Source: Closterium sp. NIES-65 (Eukaryota > Streptophyta > Zygnematophyceae > Desmidiales > Closteriaceae). Taken from it: 64,000 nt of DNA. Position numbers and translations under genes: made by a program. Under the pieces are notes generated by a model that did not search any database, was not told the origin of the DNA, and saw only the letters and a program-made list of their open reading frames with translations. Each line of letters begins with the position of its first letter. The stretch's first letter is position 1. The stretch is from NCBI GenBank assembly GCA_948144175.1, contig CANXME010000897.1, positions 124,001 to 188,000 on the forward strand, in the 5' to 3' direction. Shown piece after piece: positions 11,201-22,112 of this stretch.

Positions 11201-14200
11201 ACACTGATAACGACAGCCCCATGTCCCAGGTGAGAGGGAGGTGAGACGTCTCAAAACAGCAAGCAAGGGAGCAAGCGAGGGGACAAGCAAGGGGGCAAGC
11301 AAGCTGTATGACCCAGCTGCACCGGGCGCAGATATACGAGGTGGACACATTCGCTCAGGCATGCTGTTCAACACTGATAACGACAGCCCCATGGCTCAGG
11401 TGAGAGGGAGGCAGCGAGGGGGGCAGGCAAGGTGGCAAGCAGGGGGCAAGCAGGGGGCAAGCAGGGGGCAAGCAGGGGGCAAGCAGGGGGCAAGCAGGGG
11501 GCAAGCAGGCTGCAAGGCGCAGGGAAGGTGAGGGATTGGGGTGGGAGGGCCTGATGCATCCCCATTCCCATCCCCATCCCCAATTACCCTACCCTGCCTT
11601 GTTCGCGCGTCCATGTACCATGCCTTTCAACCCACACACTGTGTCGCCATCTCTTGTTACCCTGCCCGAGCTCTGTAGGTGGGCGATAAGGGTGACACCA
11701 CTACGGCTGTGGCACAGTGTGCAGAGCTGCTTTGTTCGTGCGTGCATGTACCGTGTCTTGTTACTAACACACTGTGTCGCCATCTCTTGTTACCCTGCCC
11801 GAGCTCTGTAGGTGGGCGATAAGGGTGACACCACTCCGGCTGTGGCACAGTGTGCAGAGCTGCCTTGTTCGTGCGTGCATGTACCGTGTCTTGTTACTCA
11901 CACACTGTGTCGCCATCTCTTGTTACCCTGCCCGAGCTCTGCAGGTGGGCGGTATGTCTGACACGATAGCTGTGGCACAGCACGCGGAGCAGTCACAGCA
12001 GTGCAGAGTGTTCCAAGGGGTTTTTGAGGCACATATAAAACCGTCTCCATTTCACCCTCTGCCCATCCCCATCAGGTGGGCGGTATGGGAGACGCCATAG
12101 CTGTGGCACAGCGTGCGGAGCAGACACAGCCATGCAGAGTGTTCCAAGGGGGCAGTGTGGCGCACCTACACGGCATGCTTGACATTGCTGCTGGCGCACA
12201 GGTGCATATGAGAGAGGGAGGGGAATTGTGTTTTGTGTTCATACATAGTCTGCAAAGGTAGCCATGCAGAGTGTTCCAAGAGGGCAGTGTGGCACACCTA
12301 CATGGCATGCTCGGCTGCTGGCGCACAGGTGCGAATCGTAGGGTGGATGGAGGGGAAGGGGACCTGTGCTCTGTGTGACACAGGGTCAGCAAGGGTAGAC
12401 GTGCCATGTGTTGTTCCAAGGGTTTGAAGAAGTGTTTTGAGACGTTTCAAAACACTCTGTGTGACACAGGGTCAGCAAGGGTAGATGTGCCATGTGTTGT
12501 TCCAAGGCGGCAGTGTGGCACACCTACACGGCATGCTTGACATTGCGGCAGGCGCACAGGTGCGAATCGTGCTTGGAGAGAAGAAGCAGTGACATTACAT
12601 TCAGTTCAGAAGTCAGCAGGAGTAGCTGTGTTGAGAGTTGTTTCTTCCAAGGCGGCAGTGTGGTGCACCTACACGGCATGCTCGACATTGCAAGAAGGAT
12701 TTCCGAGTTGACTAAAAAAATGTCAGCAGGAGTAGCCGTGCCGTGTGTTTTTTTAATCCAAAGGGGGCAGTGTGTGTGCGCACCTACTCCACATACCCCA
12801 CATTCCTGCTCGCGCACAAGTGTGAATGAGTAGAGGGGGAGGAGGCTGGGAGGCTGGGAAGAGGTGGGATGGGGGAGTGGAGTTTCTAGAGGACGGAAAC
12901 GGTTGGGGGGAGGGGGAGGGGGAGGGGTGGGGTGGGGTGGGGTCGGGTGAAAAGTGAATCTGGGAGGGGATGTTGGGAGGGGGCAGGATGACAGGTCGTG
13001 GTGGAGGGGGCGAAGAGGTGATCGTGAGGTGAGGTTGGGGAGGGTCGTGAGTAGGGATGCAGTTGGGGTGATTGTTGTTGAGTGGTGTTTTCGTTGTAGA
13101 GAATGCAGTTGGGGCGATTGTTGTCTGGGTGGAGATTCACGGCAAGGGCGGATGGATGGATGGATTGATGTGCCTCCGATGGGAGTATGTGCTCATGGTT
13201 CCGTGCATGCATGCATTGATTTATGCTCGTTCTCCATCCCATGCATGTGCAGGTGCTCTATGTGGGCGACCATATCTTGGAGACATCCTTCTGAGCCCGA
13301 TTCTCACCTCGTTTTGAGTCAACTCAAAATGCTTGTGTTCTCCCTTCCATGCATGTGCAGGTGCTCCATGTCGGCGACCATACCTTTGGTGACATCCTTG
13401 AGAGCCGACTCGAAAGTCATCTCATTAGAGCTGGTCATTCAAAATGATGATATTCTCCCTTCCATGCATGTGCAGGTGCTCTATGTCGGCGACCACATCT
13501 TTGGCGACATCCTTTAGAGCCGACTCGAAAGTCATCCCATTTGCAGTCCATTCAAAATGCTCATATTCTCCCTGCTTCCTATGCATGCACATGCAGGTGC
13601 TCTATGTCGGTGACCATATCTTTGGCGACATCCTCCGATCCAAAAAGTCCCTCGGTATGCTGCCATGGGTCATGGGATGGGGGTCACAATCTTTTGTCCG
13701 CCATGCTCCATCAATCTCCACGTTTTTCAACTCCATGTCACCACATACATTCAAGACTCTTATTTAGAACCACTTGCTATTTTCTGAAAGTAATCAAGAC
13801 TCCTCCAGCCAACCACACGTGAGTGTGCCACGCCACCCCCTTTTTTCCCTCTTACCGTTGCTCGATCGATCCTCACTCTGCTCCTCACTCCTCCCACCTC
13901 TCCGTCTGTTCTTCATGAATGTGTGTGTGTGTGTGGCGTCATCCTGTATGAAATGACTCACATGCACTTGTGCATGTGTGTGTGTGCATGGGTCATCCCA
14001 GGATGGCGCACCATGCTAGTGGTCCCTGAGCTTGTGCGAGAGATTCATGTGCTCAAGGCCACTCTCGACCTTCGCCAGGTGACTTGCTCCTCTCTGCTCA
14101 CTCCTGTGTATTGCCTCAAGCGCACATGCCATGACGCATAGCGTCCCTCCCTCGCGCTTGAGTGCATTATTGTGTGTGTGTGCAGCACGCAGGGTTGATT

Positions 14201-16282
14201 GAAGGACATGATCACATCCCGCTCCGCCTCCTCTCCCCCCTCTTCATCATTCTGCTCACGTTGCCTTCCTTCTGCTCAATCCATACTGATCCCCCTCTTC
14301 TATTTGTTTTCAACTGTTTGTTTTTTGTTTCATGCGCAACCCTTGCTTTGTGGAACATCCACCCCAACCCAACCTACCCTGCCCATGATCATCGACTGTT
14401 GAGAGCAGGCGTTTCATGACCTGCGACATCAAATCAACTCTCTCGATGGTGCCATGCAATGTCTTTTGAGCTCGACTAAATGAGCATCTTCTCTTCCCCG
14501 TTGTCCATCGGTCACTACCTGTGCGAGCAGGCGTTTCATGACCTGCGGCATCAGATCGACTCTCTGGATGATGCCATGCAACGACTCAGCTGGGCCATCA
14601 GGTGATTAGCATTGCTGCCTGCACCATGTCATACCATGCCATGCCACGCCATACCACGCTGCCATGTTTGTACTGTCTTTTCACAATACGTTGTCCCATT
14701 TCATCACATAGTTCAGCATTCCTTGCATGCCACAATGATCGACTGGCCCAACTGATGGCACTTTTTGTCAAGCCAGGCTGCAGCACTCACTCTTTTATGC
14801 AATGCCAGCTCATTCGAGGCCGGTGTGTGGCACCGCATTGTTGAATGCTCGTTGCTTGCTGATGCATGGGTGATCGCTTGTTGGGCTGCAGGTTTGAGAA
14901 GATGGACGAGGAGAAGAGGCAGCAAGTAGAGCAGGAAATGTTGTCTCTGCAGGTGAGTTGGGTGCAGCTACGGGAATGCAGCCTCGGGGGATGGGGAGTG
15001 AGGTTCAGTGTGGGGGACGGGTGCAGCCTCAGGGGGTTTCTGCCTTGGGGAGTCAGCTAAAAAAGCCTGGCTTAGAGCTCTCTTGGCTCAAAACACATGC
15101 AGTTTGGGAGAGATACCCTTGAGGAGTGGAATCATTGAATTGATTGAACCTGAGCAGAGTCATGATAACTCATCAGCACGGCGTGATGTGCGTGCTGCTT
15201 ACTGATTGGCTTAAGAGCTTGGGTGTGTGTATTATGTCAGTGCATAAGGCGCCTCGACACCCGAAGAGTTTTATGAAGTGAGGAGTTGAGAGTGCTGTAG
15301 ACCCATCTGTGCCCCAGGGTGTGCCCCAGGGTGTGCCCTAGGGTGTGCCCTAGGGTGTGTCCTACTCTTTCCCCTTGTGACTGTGTCATGAAAGTGTGTG
15401 ATAGGTGTGATGTTTTTTCCATCTGTGAAGCGGGAAAGGCTGAGTTTCAGATTGCCCAAGTAATGACATGTCAGAGACTGGTCGCATGTCATGCCATGAC
15501 ATGCCATTGGCGTGTGTGTGTGTGTCTCTCTCTCTCATTCTCTGTGTTTCGCCCTGCTGGTGTGCAGGCTCAAAGGGAGGCAGCAGGGGTGCAGCGGCGG
15601 GAAACCATGCAGAGATGGCACCAACAAGTGAGTTCAGGAATGCACCAGCCATGCAGAGGTGGCACTTCACCATGTCTCTACTCCCGCCATCTCATTTTCT
15701 GACCACCTTCCAGTTCCTTCTCTTAGAGGCACCATGCTCTTCCCCTTAGTGGGCATCCACCACATGTAGCATATTCTGGCATTCCATCACTACTTTGAAT
15801 ATGTGTATGTGTATGCTTATAATGTGTGTCCCTTGCTTTTCCCCTTCACACCTGCCCTCCACATGGCATCTGACTTGTGTGATCTGTGAACAGTTCCACC
15901 CAGTGTGGGGCCAGTTGATGAAGACTGGTTACCAGAACTCCCGCTTTGCTCACCAGGTCTGCTCCTCCTCCTCCTGCTATGAACCTTTGTTTGTTTGTTG
16001 TTTTTCCCTGCATAATTTTTGGGGAGAGTGCCGGGAAGTGACGTCCAGGTGGTTCTCACACTACCTACCTCCCACTCTTTCCTGGCTTTCGTTCTGACAT
16101 TGGCTGCTTGCTTCTCTTTTCCCCCATTTGTCCAATACTTTTTGCCTGGCATGACACAGGTTGAGCGGTTCGCTTGCTTGTACACCAGCCATGTTACCAA
16201 CCTAGGCTATTATTCTCCGGACAAGAGTTACCGCACATGCGAAGACTTCATGCCTCATGAATTAGACATTCTTGACATTTGA
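5274..16282 (+). CDS. HAD-family purine (IMP/GMP-type) 5'-nucleotidase, 15 exons
   Basis: The product belongs to the 5'-nucleotidase HAD hydrolase family (NT5C2/NT5DC type), which dephosphorylates purine nucleoside monophosphates. Spliced exons: 5274-6788, 7153-7230, 7932-8149, 8866-8958, 9642-9725, 10551-10667, 10976-11081, 12076-12201, 13597-13654, 14002-14078, 14531-14601, 14892-14952, 15568-15627, 15894-15956, 16160-16282. All have GT-AG borders and compatible phases and give about 949 residues. HAD motif I is FDMDYTLA (nucleophile D471), followed by MDRHKYVKVAYHGF, FLVTNS (motif II), and YVGDHIFGDIL with the late acidic pair. The C-terminus (GQLMKTGYQNSRFA...FMPHE) is typical of plant members. 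The first about 440 residues are an unconserved, Ser-rich extension with a basic start that could be an organelle targeting peptide. The start is the first ATG of the open exon; Met 184 or later is possible. Most introns hold partial copies of neighbouring exons, a hazard for gene prediction. Confidence 0.9.
8197..8665 (+). repeat. Partial copies of nucleotidase exon 3
   Basis: 8197-8310 repeats the last about 90 bases of exon 3 with its GTGAGG donor and some intron; it carries small changes such as loss of the in-frame Asp-Thr. 8565-8665 is a more decayed copy of the same LFSLAEAY region. Neither has a matching acceptor that would keep the frame. Confidence 0.85.
8693..9125 (+). repeat. Partial copies of nucleotidase exon 4 on both sides of the real exon
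   Basis: 8699-8752 copies the acceptor side and first half of exon 4 (YAAMYRDLRAAVDLCHRD) and then diverges. 9046-9119 copies the 3' part with its GTGAG donor but lacks the acceptor. The copy at 8866-8958 alone has both borders and the correct phase. Confidence 0.85.
9505..9575 (+). repeat. Decayed copy of nucleotidase exon 5
   Basis: After a GGCAG acceptor, bases from 9517 repeat the start of exon 5 (YIKRDDELLGMLQMLR). The match ends before the donor. The intact exon is 9642-9725. Confidence 0.8.
10035..10495 (+). repeat. Four partial copies of nucleotidase exon 6
   Basis: Copies start at 10045, 10184, 10310 and 10451. Each follows an AG acceptor and encodes the S-LWDYTHVVMNYLVG start of exon 6. 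They diverge after about 40-50 bases. Only the fifth copy (10551-10667) continues to the conserved FDLVITG end and a donor. Copy spacing is about 100-140 bases. Confidence 0.9.
10790..10870. repeat. GGGT-rich simple repeat
   Basis: Tandem GGTGGGTGGGTT-type units lie in the intron after exon 6. Confidence 0.8.
11155..11410 (+). repeat. Two copies of the 3' half of nucleotidase exon 7
   Basis: 11155-11240 and 11320-11410 repeat the QIYEVD...GMLFNTDN segment with its GTGAGAGG donor, but each has an extra base pattern (GGACACATT) that breaks the frame. A palindrome (11242-11253, TGAGACGTCTCA) lies immediately after the first copy. Confidence 0.85.
11430..11515. repeat. GCAAGCAGGGG tandem repeat
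   Basis: Seven to eight near-perfect units of about 12 bases follow the last exon 7 copy. Confidence 0.8.
11670..12035 (+). repeat. Three upstream partial copies of nucleotidase exon 8
   Basis: Copies after AG at 11677, 11811 and 11945 encode variants of VGGMGDAIAVAQRAEQ. The first two sit in a highly similar tandem unit of 134 bases, so that duplication is recent. Confidence 0.85.
12255..12830 (+). repeat. Downstream partial copies of nucleotidase exon 8
   Basis: At least four copies (about 12262-12335, 12485-12565, 12630-12700, 12735-12825) repeat the CRVFQGGSVAHLHGML...AQ end of exon 8 with its donor, at increasing decay. Near-palindrome 12432-12455 lies in the spacer. Confidence 0.85.
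13240..13540 (+). repeat. Three upstream partial copies of nucleotidase exon 9
   Basis: Each copy begins after CATGTGCAG (13253, 13361, 13476) and encodes a variant of VLYVGDHIFGDIL. Each then hits a stop or diverges where the real exon (13597-13654) continues RSKKSLG. Confidence 0.88.
14403..14470 (+). repeat. Partial copy of nucleotidase exon 11
   Basis: After GAGCAG, the copy reads AFHDLRHQINSLDGAMQ and then diverges. The intact exon is 14531-14601. Confidence 0.85.
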
Positions 16283-16533
16283 GCAGTCTAGCCAACAACA
16301 CATACGTATACAGGAGGTTAGCTATTTCACATCTGGTGTAGCACTAGTATGGATGTACTTTAACATGGTATTGGGTTGAAGATTTTTTCTTTAGATTAAC
16401 AGATTCTGCTTCTAAACACAATTGATGATGTCGTGGCGGAGGCGGGATCAATAATCTTCGGAAGCCGAACTCAAAACTCGCTTAATCTCAGATGTGTCTC
16501 CATGCCGCGCATGAGATCTGTAGTGTTGACCAT
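16283..16533. other. 3' flank of the nucleotidase gene
   Basis: The probable 3' untranslated region and flank are cut by the gypsy insertion at 16534. No clear polyadenylation motif could be fixed. Confidence 0.4.
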
Positions 16534-16860
16534 TGTAAGGAATTTTCTTGGCATTCCTTACGGAGCCCGACTACATCGCGTACAGCAACAGCCGTTGTTC
16601 GCCCGTTACTGCTAACGGGGCTTCGCCGACTTCGTGCGCACTGTTTCACCAAACCTCGCACTGCTGGCCTGGCCGTGTCGGCCTACGCTTCGGGACTAGC
16701 CCGAGCCTCGCTTCCAGCGTAGTACTAGCTAGCTCGCACGCACCGCGTTACCGTTTGCATGTTTCGCGTATAAATGTTCGCTCATGCCTTCGCTCACATT
16801 TTGTACTCGTTTGACACCTTAGTGCAATTCTCGCTACTTCGATTCATTGCACCCGTAACA
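16534..16860 (+). repeat. 5' LTR of gypsy-1
   Basis: 327-bp direct repeat that ends in CCCGTAACA. The primer site is two bases inside it. Confidence 0.9.
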
Positions 16861-17043
16861 CTTGGTATTCAGAGCCCCTTTCTTTCGGACCGTGCATCTC
16901 CGCACCCCAGGAAATCAACTTTTGATTTTTCACTCGAAGGGACTCACGTACCTTAGCACCTAGGAGCCGCTGTCCTCGCGCTCTCTCGTAAACGCGTGCA
17001 GCCACGACTGCGCCTAGACTAAGACGAGCCGACGCCCTTCGAA

Positions 17044-18164
17044 ATGGCTGAACATATCGACGTCACGACTCTCACGCAGGAGCACTTGAACGATCTGCTG
17101 CGACAAATCCGCGAGAGCGCCGAGGAAATCGCGACGCTGACGGCAGAACGCTCGTCCCTGCAAAACGACCTCACACTGGCACAATCCCAAACACCTGGCA
17201 CTCCGATTCAGCCCGCACCACAGACATCACAGCACGGAAGTGTGGGGCAGCCCGCGAGCGCCGCAAGTGATGGCGTCGTCCGCCATGACGGAGACGACGA
17301 CCACGGCACGACACACCCCGACGCGACGAATGCGACCAGGAATCAGCCTCGAGTCACGATTTCAGTGCCGGCCGGCGAATCAGCTCTTCCGTCGCCGATG
17401 CCGCTAAAGCCGCAGCGTCCGCCATGCTTTGACCCAAGTCAGCGGGGTGGTCCTACCGTTCAGGCGTGGCTCTTCACGTTGAACGTTTTCTTCGCTCGAA
17501 CTACGTCTCGGAGGATACGGCAAAGATTCGCTACGCCGTGTCGTTGCTGCGAGGACCCGCCATGGTCTGGCGGCGCGTCATCGTCACGAAGCCGGTGGAC
17601 TACGCGACTCTACCGACACGGGAAGGACAAACCGGACCCTGGGCGCCGTCGTATTTCGTGGAGGTTCCCCAGTATCGCACGTGGGACACGTGGTGCGCAG
17701 GTCTCCGCACTCGTTTCGAGCCAATCGCGGCTTCGATCGCGGCGCGACAGAAGCTCCGCACTTGGCGCCAACTCGTTTTCGTCCAAGATTACACGAGCGG
17801 ATTTCTGGCGCTATGCGAGCAGGTGGGATATATGCACGAGAGCGAGCGCATTGACCGCTATATCGGCGGCCTGAAGCAGGACATCGCTCAGGAAATCCAG
17901 CTTCACGGCGTCACCGACTTTCAAGAAATTCTCGCAATGGCGGAGAAACTTGACTTCTTCCGCCGACCGAGACCGGGGTCCTACGGAAGCAGCCATTGGG
18001 GACATCGGCCTCGTGGGACGAACGAGGGCGCCACGATACGTGCCGTCGCCGCAAATGCCGCTGCCGCACCGTTCAAAGGGCGCTGCTTTGCGTGCAATCG
18101 GCCAGGACATCGCAAGAGCGAATGCCCGGAAAACGCTAAGGGAAAGGGGGAAGCTGAGCAGTAG
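17044..18164 (+). pseudogene. gag of gypsy-1 (frameshifted)
   Basis: This is the capsid and nucleocapsid protein of the element. The N-terminal part (17044 onward) has a coiled-coil-like stretch and a Pro/Gln-rich linker. The capsid helices continue in a different frame from about 17466, so at least one indel lies near 17466-17500. A CCHC zinc knuckle (CFACNRPGHRKSEC, about 18085-18126) is close to the end. The stop is at 18162-18164. Confidence 0.85.
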
Positions 18165-18262
18165 AAACAGACCAAGCAGCAGGGAAACGCTGGGAGTCAG
18201 TAGTAGACGGGCCCTCTACTGACAGGTCACGCCGCTCGCCCGACCCAACCGGCCCTCACCGA

Positions 18263-20359
18263 GTGATTGTGCCGGTTCACGCAATCGACCACGCTCGGCC
18301 AAATAAGGAGGGGACTACGGTAGACAGCCCCATACTGCTTAGTGGGAAAACTGGGACGGACTTAGTTAAAATCTTCAGAGACAGGGGAGCAAGTCACAGC
18401 CTCATCAACACTGCTACAGCACGAAAACTGCGATTGCCACTGGACAGATGTTTACCTGAGATCGACGCACGGCTGGTAGACGGCACGCCGCTGGCAATAC
18501 GAGAACGCGTAGACCGGGTTCGGATTCGATGTGAGGGTAACTTCACGTTTAGCCAGGGAATGCTTGCAACTACCCTCGACGGAACCGACATTTTACTCGG
18601 GCGTGATTGGTTGCGACGACACAATCCGCGAATCGACTGGACGACGGGTGACTGCACCGTGCGAGTGAACGGTAACAACATCGCCCTACCTCGCTGGGGC
18701 TCGCCTGAGTCTTCGTCGGTGCGTGTCAACGCGATCACGATGAAACGCGCCGTAGCGGTAGGAGCTAACGTGTACGCGGTCGACATTCGGGAAGCCGAGG
18801 CAGCAGACAAAGGAGGGGATTTACTGAAACTGCTGGCCGACGTACCGAGTGATCTGGCAGCACTGTTGAAGCAGTACAGCGACATTTTCCCGGACGATTT
18901 ACCGACGGGACTGCCACCTCAGCGACCGCACGACCACAGGATAGAGTTAGAACCGGGGGCGCAGCCAACAGTACAGCGACAGTTCCGACTGACCCAGCCC
19001 GAACTGGACGAACTGAGGAAGCAGCTCGATTACCTGCTCGAGAAGGAGTTCATTCGCCCTAGTTTGTCGCCCTTCGCAGCACCGATACTGTTCACACCGA
19101 AAAAAGACGGGGGATTTCGCATGTGCATAGACTACAAAGCACTGAACAGGGTTACCATCAAATCCCGTTACCCCATCCCGCGAACCGACGAACTGATCGA
19201 CCAACTGCGCACAGCCCGGGTTTTCTCGAAAATTGACCTCCGAGGGGGTTACCACCAGATTCGCGTCAATCCGCCCGACCGCCCTAAGACCGCATTCCGA
19301 ACACGCTACGGATCCTTCGAATACACGGTCATGCCCTTCGGACTGACCAACGCTCCCGCCACTTTTCAAATGACCCTGAACGAAGCTTTCCGCCCGCTCT
19401 TGGATAAGTGCGTCATAGTATACCTGGACGACATACTGATTTACAGCCCCGATAGAGCACAGCACTTACAGGACATCGAAGCAGTTTTTAAAATATTGGG
19501 TGAGAACCGCCTACTAACAAAAGCGTCTAAGTGTGAGTTTTTACAGGACCGCCTGGAATTTTTGGGACACGTTATTTCAACTGCAGGAGTGGAAATAGAC
19601 CCAAAGAAAATTGCGACGATTCAAGCATGGCACGCGCCGACCAACTTGACCGAGTTGCAGAGTTTTTTGGGGTTCGTCAAGTACGTGCGCCGGCTCGTCC
19701 CCGACATGGCGAAGCTGACTGCCCCGCTGACAGACCTGCTGAGGAAGGGGGTTGAGTACACGTGGGGGGAGAAAGAGCAAGCTGCCTTCTCGGCCCTCAA
19801 AAACATTTTGTGCTCACCGCCCGTGCTTCACATCGCAGGCCCACACCGTCCGATCGAGCTCGTCACTGACGCAAGTGACATCGCTGTGGGAGCAGTACTG
19901 TTGCAGGATTTTGGGAACGGCCTCCAGCCAATCGCATATGAGTCCCGCAAGCTGCACCCGCCCGAACGCAACTACCCGATACACGACCGCGAAATGTTGG
20001 CGATCGTGCACGCGTTCAAGGTTTGGCGGTGTTACCTGACTGGCGCCGACGTGACAGTACGGACAGACCGACGTGACAGTACGGATAGACCACCGATCAC
20101 TACACTACTTACGCGCCCAACCGAATCTCAATCCACGACAGATTCGCTGGTTGGACTACCTCGAGCCCATCTTCCACTATACGATTACGTACAAGAAAGG
20201 CGCATCCAACATCGCCGACGCACTCACCCGCCCTACCGCCCAACTCCACGCCATCCTACTCGCCCAGACCAACCCGCTTTTAACAAGCCTATTCACCCAC
20301 AGATACCGCACCGACCCATTTTTCACGACTGGAAACTCACAGCAGCTGGCAGAAGCTAA
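18263..20359 (+). pseudogene. Protease, reverse transcriptase and RNase H of gypsy-1
   Basis: This 698-codon frame begins with a retropepsin-like region whose active-site triplet reads D-R-G (residues 40-42) where the family has D-S/T-G. Reverse transcriptase follows, with the catalytic YLDD at residues 397-400, then RNase H with LVTDASD (D536) and E577. At 20048-20091 a 22-bp tandem duplication throws the frame, so the last about 90 codons are out of register and the true continuation is at 20092-20516. Retrotransposon replication enzyme; non-functional copy. Confidence 0.9.
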
Positions 20360-20580
20360 AGGGGTTTATTACGTAAAAACAGGCACCAACCGCATCAGGG
20401 TACCCGCGTACTCACTACTGAGGGAGCTGCTACTGCAGGAGGCACACGACGGAACTACCTCGGGACATTTTGGGGTAGAAAAAACGCGACAGCAACTGCA
20501 GCGGTATTACTACTAGCCGGAGCTGTTGACCGACGTGTAGCAGCACGTGGGCTCGTGCCCCACGTGTCAGGTGATGAAGA
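20073..20580 (+). pseudogene. RNase H end and integrase zinc-binding region of gypsy-1
   Basis: This frame resumes the RNase H C-terminus (RTD/RID HRSLHYL, ADALTRP) and enters the integrase HHCC domain (HDGTTSGHFGVEKTR). Two in-frame TAG codons at 20514-20516 and 20538-20540 stand where the family normally has Trp or another residue. The second half of the zinc motif (CPTCQ) follows, and the nested element then interrupts at 20581. Confidence 0.85.
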
Positions 20581-20756
20581 TGTGAGAAGAGTGGATAGAG
20601 TTAGGAGCCATAGCTAGGTAAGTCCTAGGTAGGCAAGTGAAAGTTTAGGCAAAGAGGGGTTTCACTAGCAGCAATGAGGATACATGTAGCAAACCCTAGA
20701 TGGGTTGTACTCGCTATATATCACCCCACTACAGGCTAGAGAATAACATTCTGACA
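20581..20756 (-). repeat. 3' LTR of the nested element
   Basis: 176 bp, TGTGAGAAG to TTCTGACA. The TSD GAAGA lies directly to its left. Confidence 0.9.
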
Positions 20757-21419
20757 CACCCCCATAGCCAAAGTGGGGTGTAATCAGTACAATGAGCAAG
20801 CAGGTATAGAGCAGGAGTTCACAAAGGTAAGAAAAGCTAGAGCTAATCACAGAGGGCAAGTGAGGAGGAAGAGAGACTGTGGAGGAGAGAAGATGGGAGG
20901 CGACTGCTGAAGCTGCAGACACACAGGAGCTGCTGGCTCAGTGGCTACCGAAGCAAAGGCCCAGACTACAGGAGTAACTCGCTCCGCGGAGATTGCAGCC
21001 TCTAGACCGGAGCAACAGACCCACAGGCGACTGGCGACTACCGGAGATTGTAGCCTCCGGACTGCTGGTGCTGCTAGCGACAAGACTGCTGCCTCCACTC
21101 AACCTCCCCCAACTGCCCAACGCCCCTCTCACACACCCCCTGCTCAAACCCTAGCTCCACTCCCACAGCACCCCCCTTAAACCCTAAACCCCAGACTCCC
21201 ACACATCCACCCCCCTCAGCGACAGCTGCAGCAGTGGGAGACAAAGGAGGAGGAGGAGAAGGGGACGGCGCGCACAACCGACACCCCCACAACCATCACC
21301 CCCACACTCTTACCCCCAAAACCCTAAAACGGGTGGGATAGGGGCAGGAGCGCGGGGGATGGTGAGGGGGGGACAGCGCGAGACCCCCAGGGCGCCAGAA
21401 CGGACGGGCTGGGCGGGTG

Positions 21420-21860
21420 GAGGGGGGTGGCGCGCGCTGCTCCCCAGGGCGCCGCGACGGACGGGCAGGAGGGACGCGCGCGCGGCTCTCCAGGGCGCCG
21501 CGACGGCCTGACGGGGCGCGCGCAGGTTCTCAAGGGCGCCGCGACGAACACGCGAGGCGCGCGCGGGCTCCTCAGGACGTCGCGACGAACGGGCGGGGCG
21601 CTCACGGGCTCCCCAGTGCGTCGCGAGAGACAGGTGGGGCGCTCGCGGGCTCCCTAGGGCGTCGCGAGGGACGGGCGGGGCGCTCACGGGCTCCCCAGGA
21701 CGCCGCGACGGACAAGCGGGGCGCGCGCGGGCTCCCCCACGGCAGGAAACCGCCGCGCGCCTCGGGGCGCACGGCGGGCAGAAAACCGCCGCGCGCCCCG
21801 AGCGCGCGGCGGGATGAAAAATTGGAGGTCGCGCGCCACGGGGCGCGCGACACATAGTAG
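21420..21860 (-). repeat. GC-rich leader array of the nested element
   Basis: Imperfect repeats of CAGGGCGCCGCGACGGACGGG type precede the primer site in minus orientation. They are comparable to the leaders at 1-434, 2510-2880 and 53100-53660. Confidence 0.7.
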
Positions 21861-21936
21861 GGCAGCGGAAGTAGTAGTAGGGCCGCGGAAGCAGTAGTAG
21901 GGCCCACAGGCCGGGAGCGTGAGTGCTCTGAAACCA

Positions 21937-22112
21937 TGTGAGAAGAGTGGATAGAGTTAGGATTCATAGCTAGGTAAGTCCTAAGTAGGCAAGTGAAAGT
22001 TTAGGCAAAGAGGGGTTTTACTAGCAGCAATGAGGATACATATAGCAAACCCTAGATGGGTTGTACTCGCTATAGAGCACCCCACTACAGGCTAGAGAAT
22101 AACATTCTGACA
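21937..22112 (-). repeat. 5' LTR of the nested element
   Basis: 176 bp. The primer site is directly left (21925-21936) and the TSD GAAGA directly right. Confidence 0.9.

Larger units (their letters stand above)
20581..22112 (-). mobile_element. Nested non-autonomous LTR retrotransposon (same family as element A)
   Basis: 176-bp LTRs at 20581-20756 and 21937-22112 (about seven differences) have a perfect target duplication GAAGA at 20576-20580 and 22113-22117. The primer site is the complement of 21925-21936 (TGGTTTCAGAGC) and the polypurine tract is at 20757-20767, so the element is minus-strand. The interior shares long segments with element A, including sequence near 20760-21260 and the repeated CCGCCGCGCGCC block near 21748-21800, but lacks the GCTGCTGCTGGGG array. 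No retroviral-type protein is encoded. It inserted into the integrase region of gypsy-1. Confidence 0.92.
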
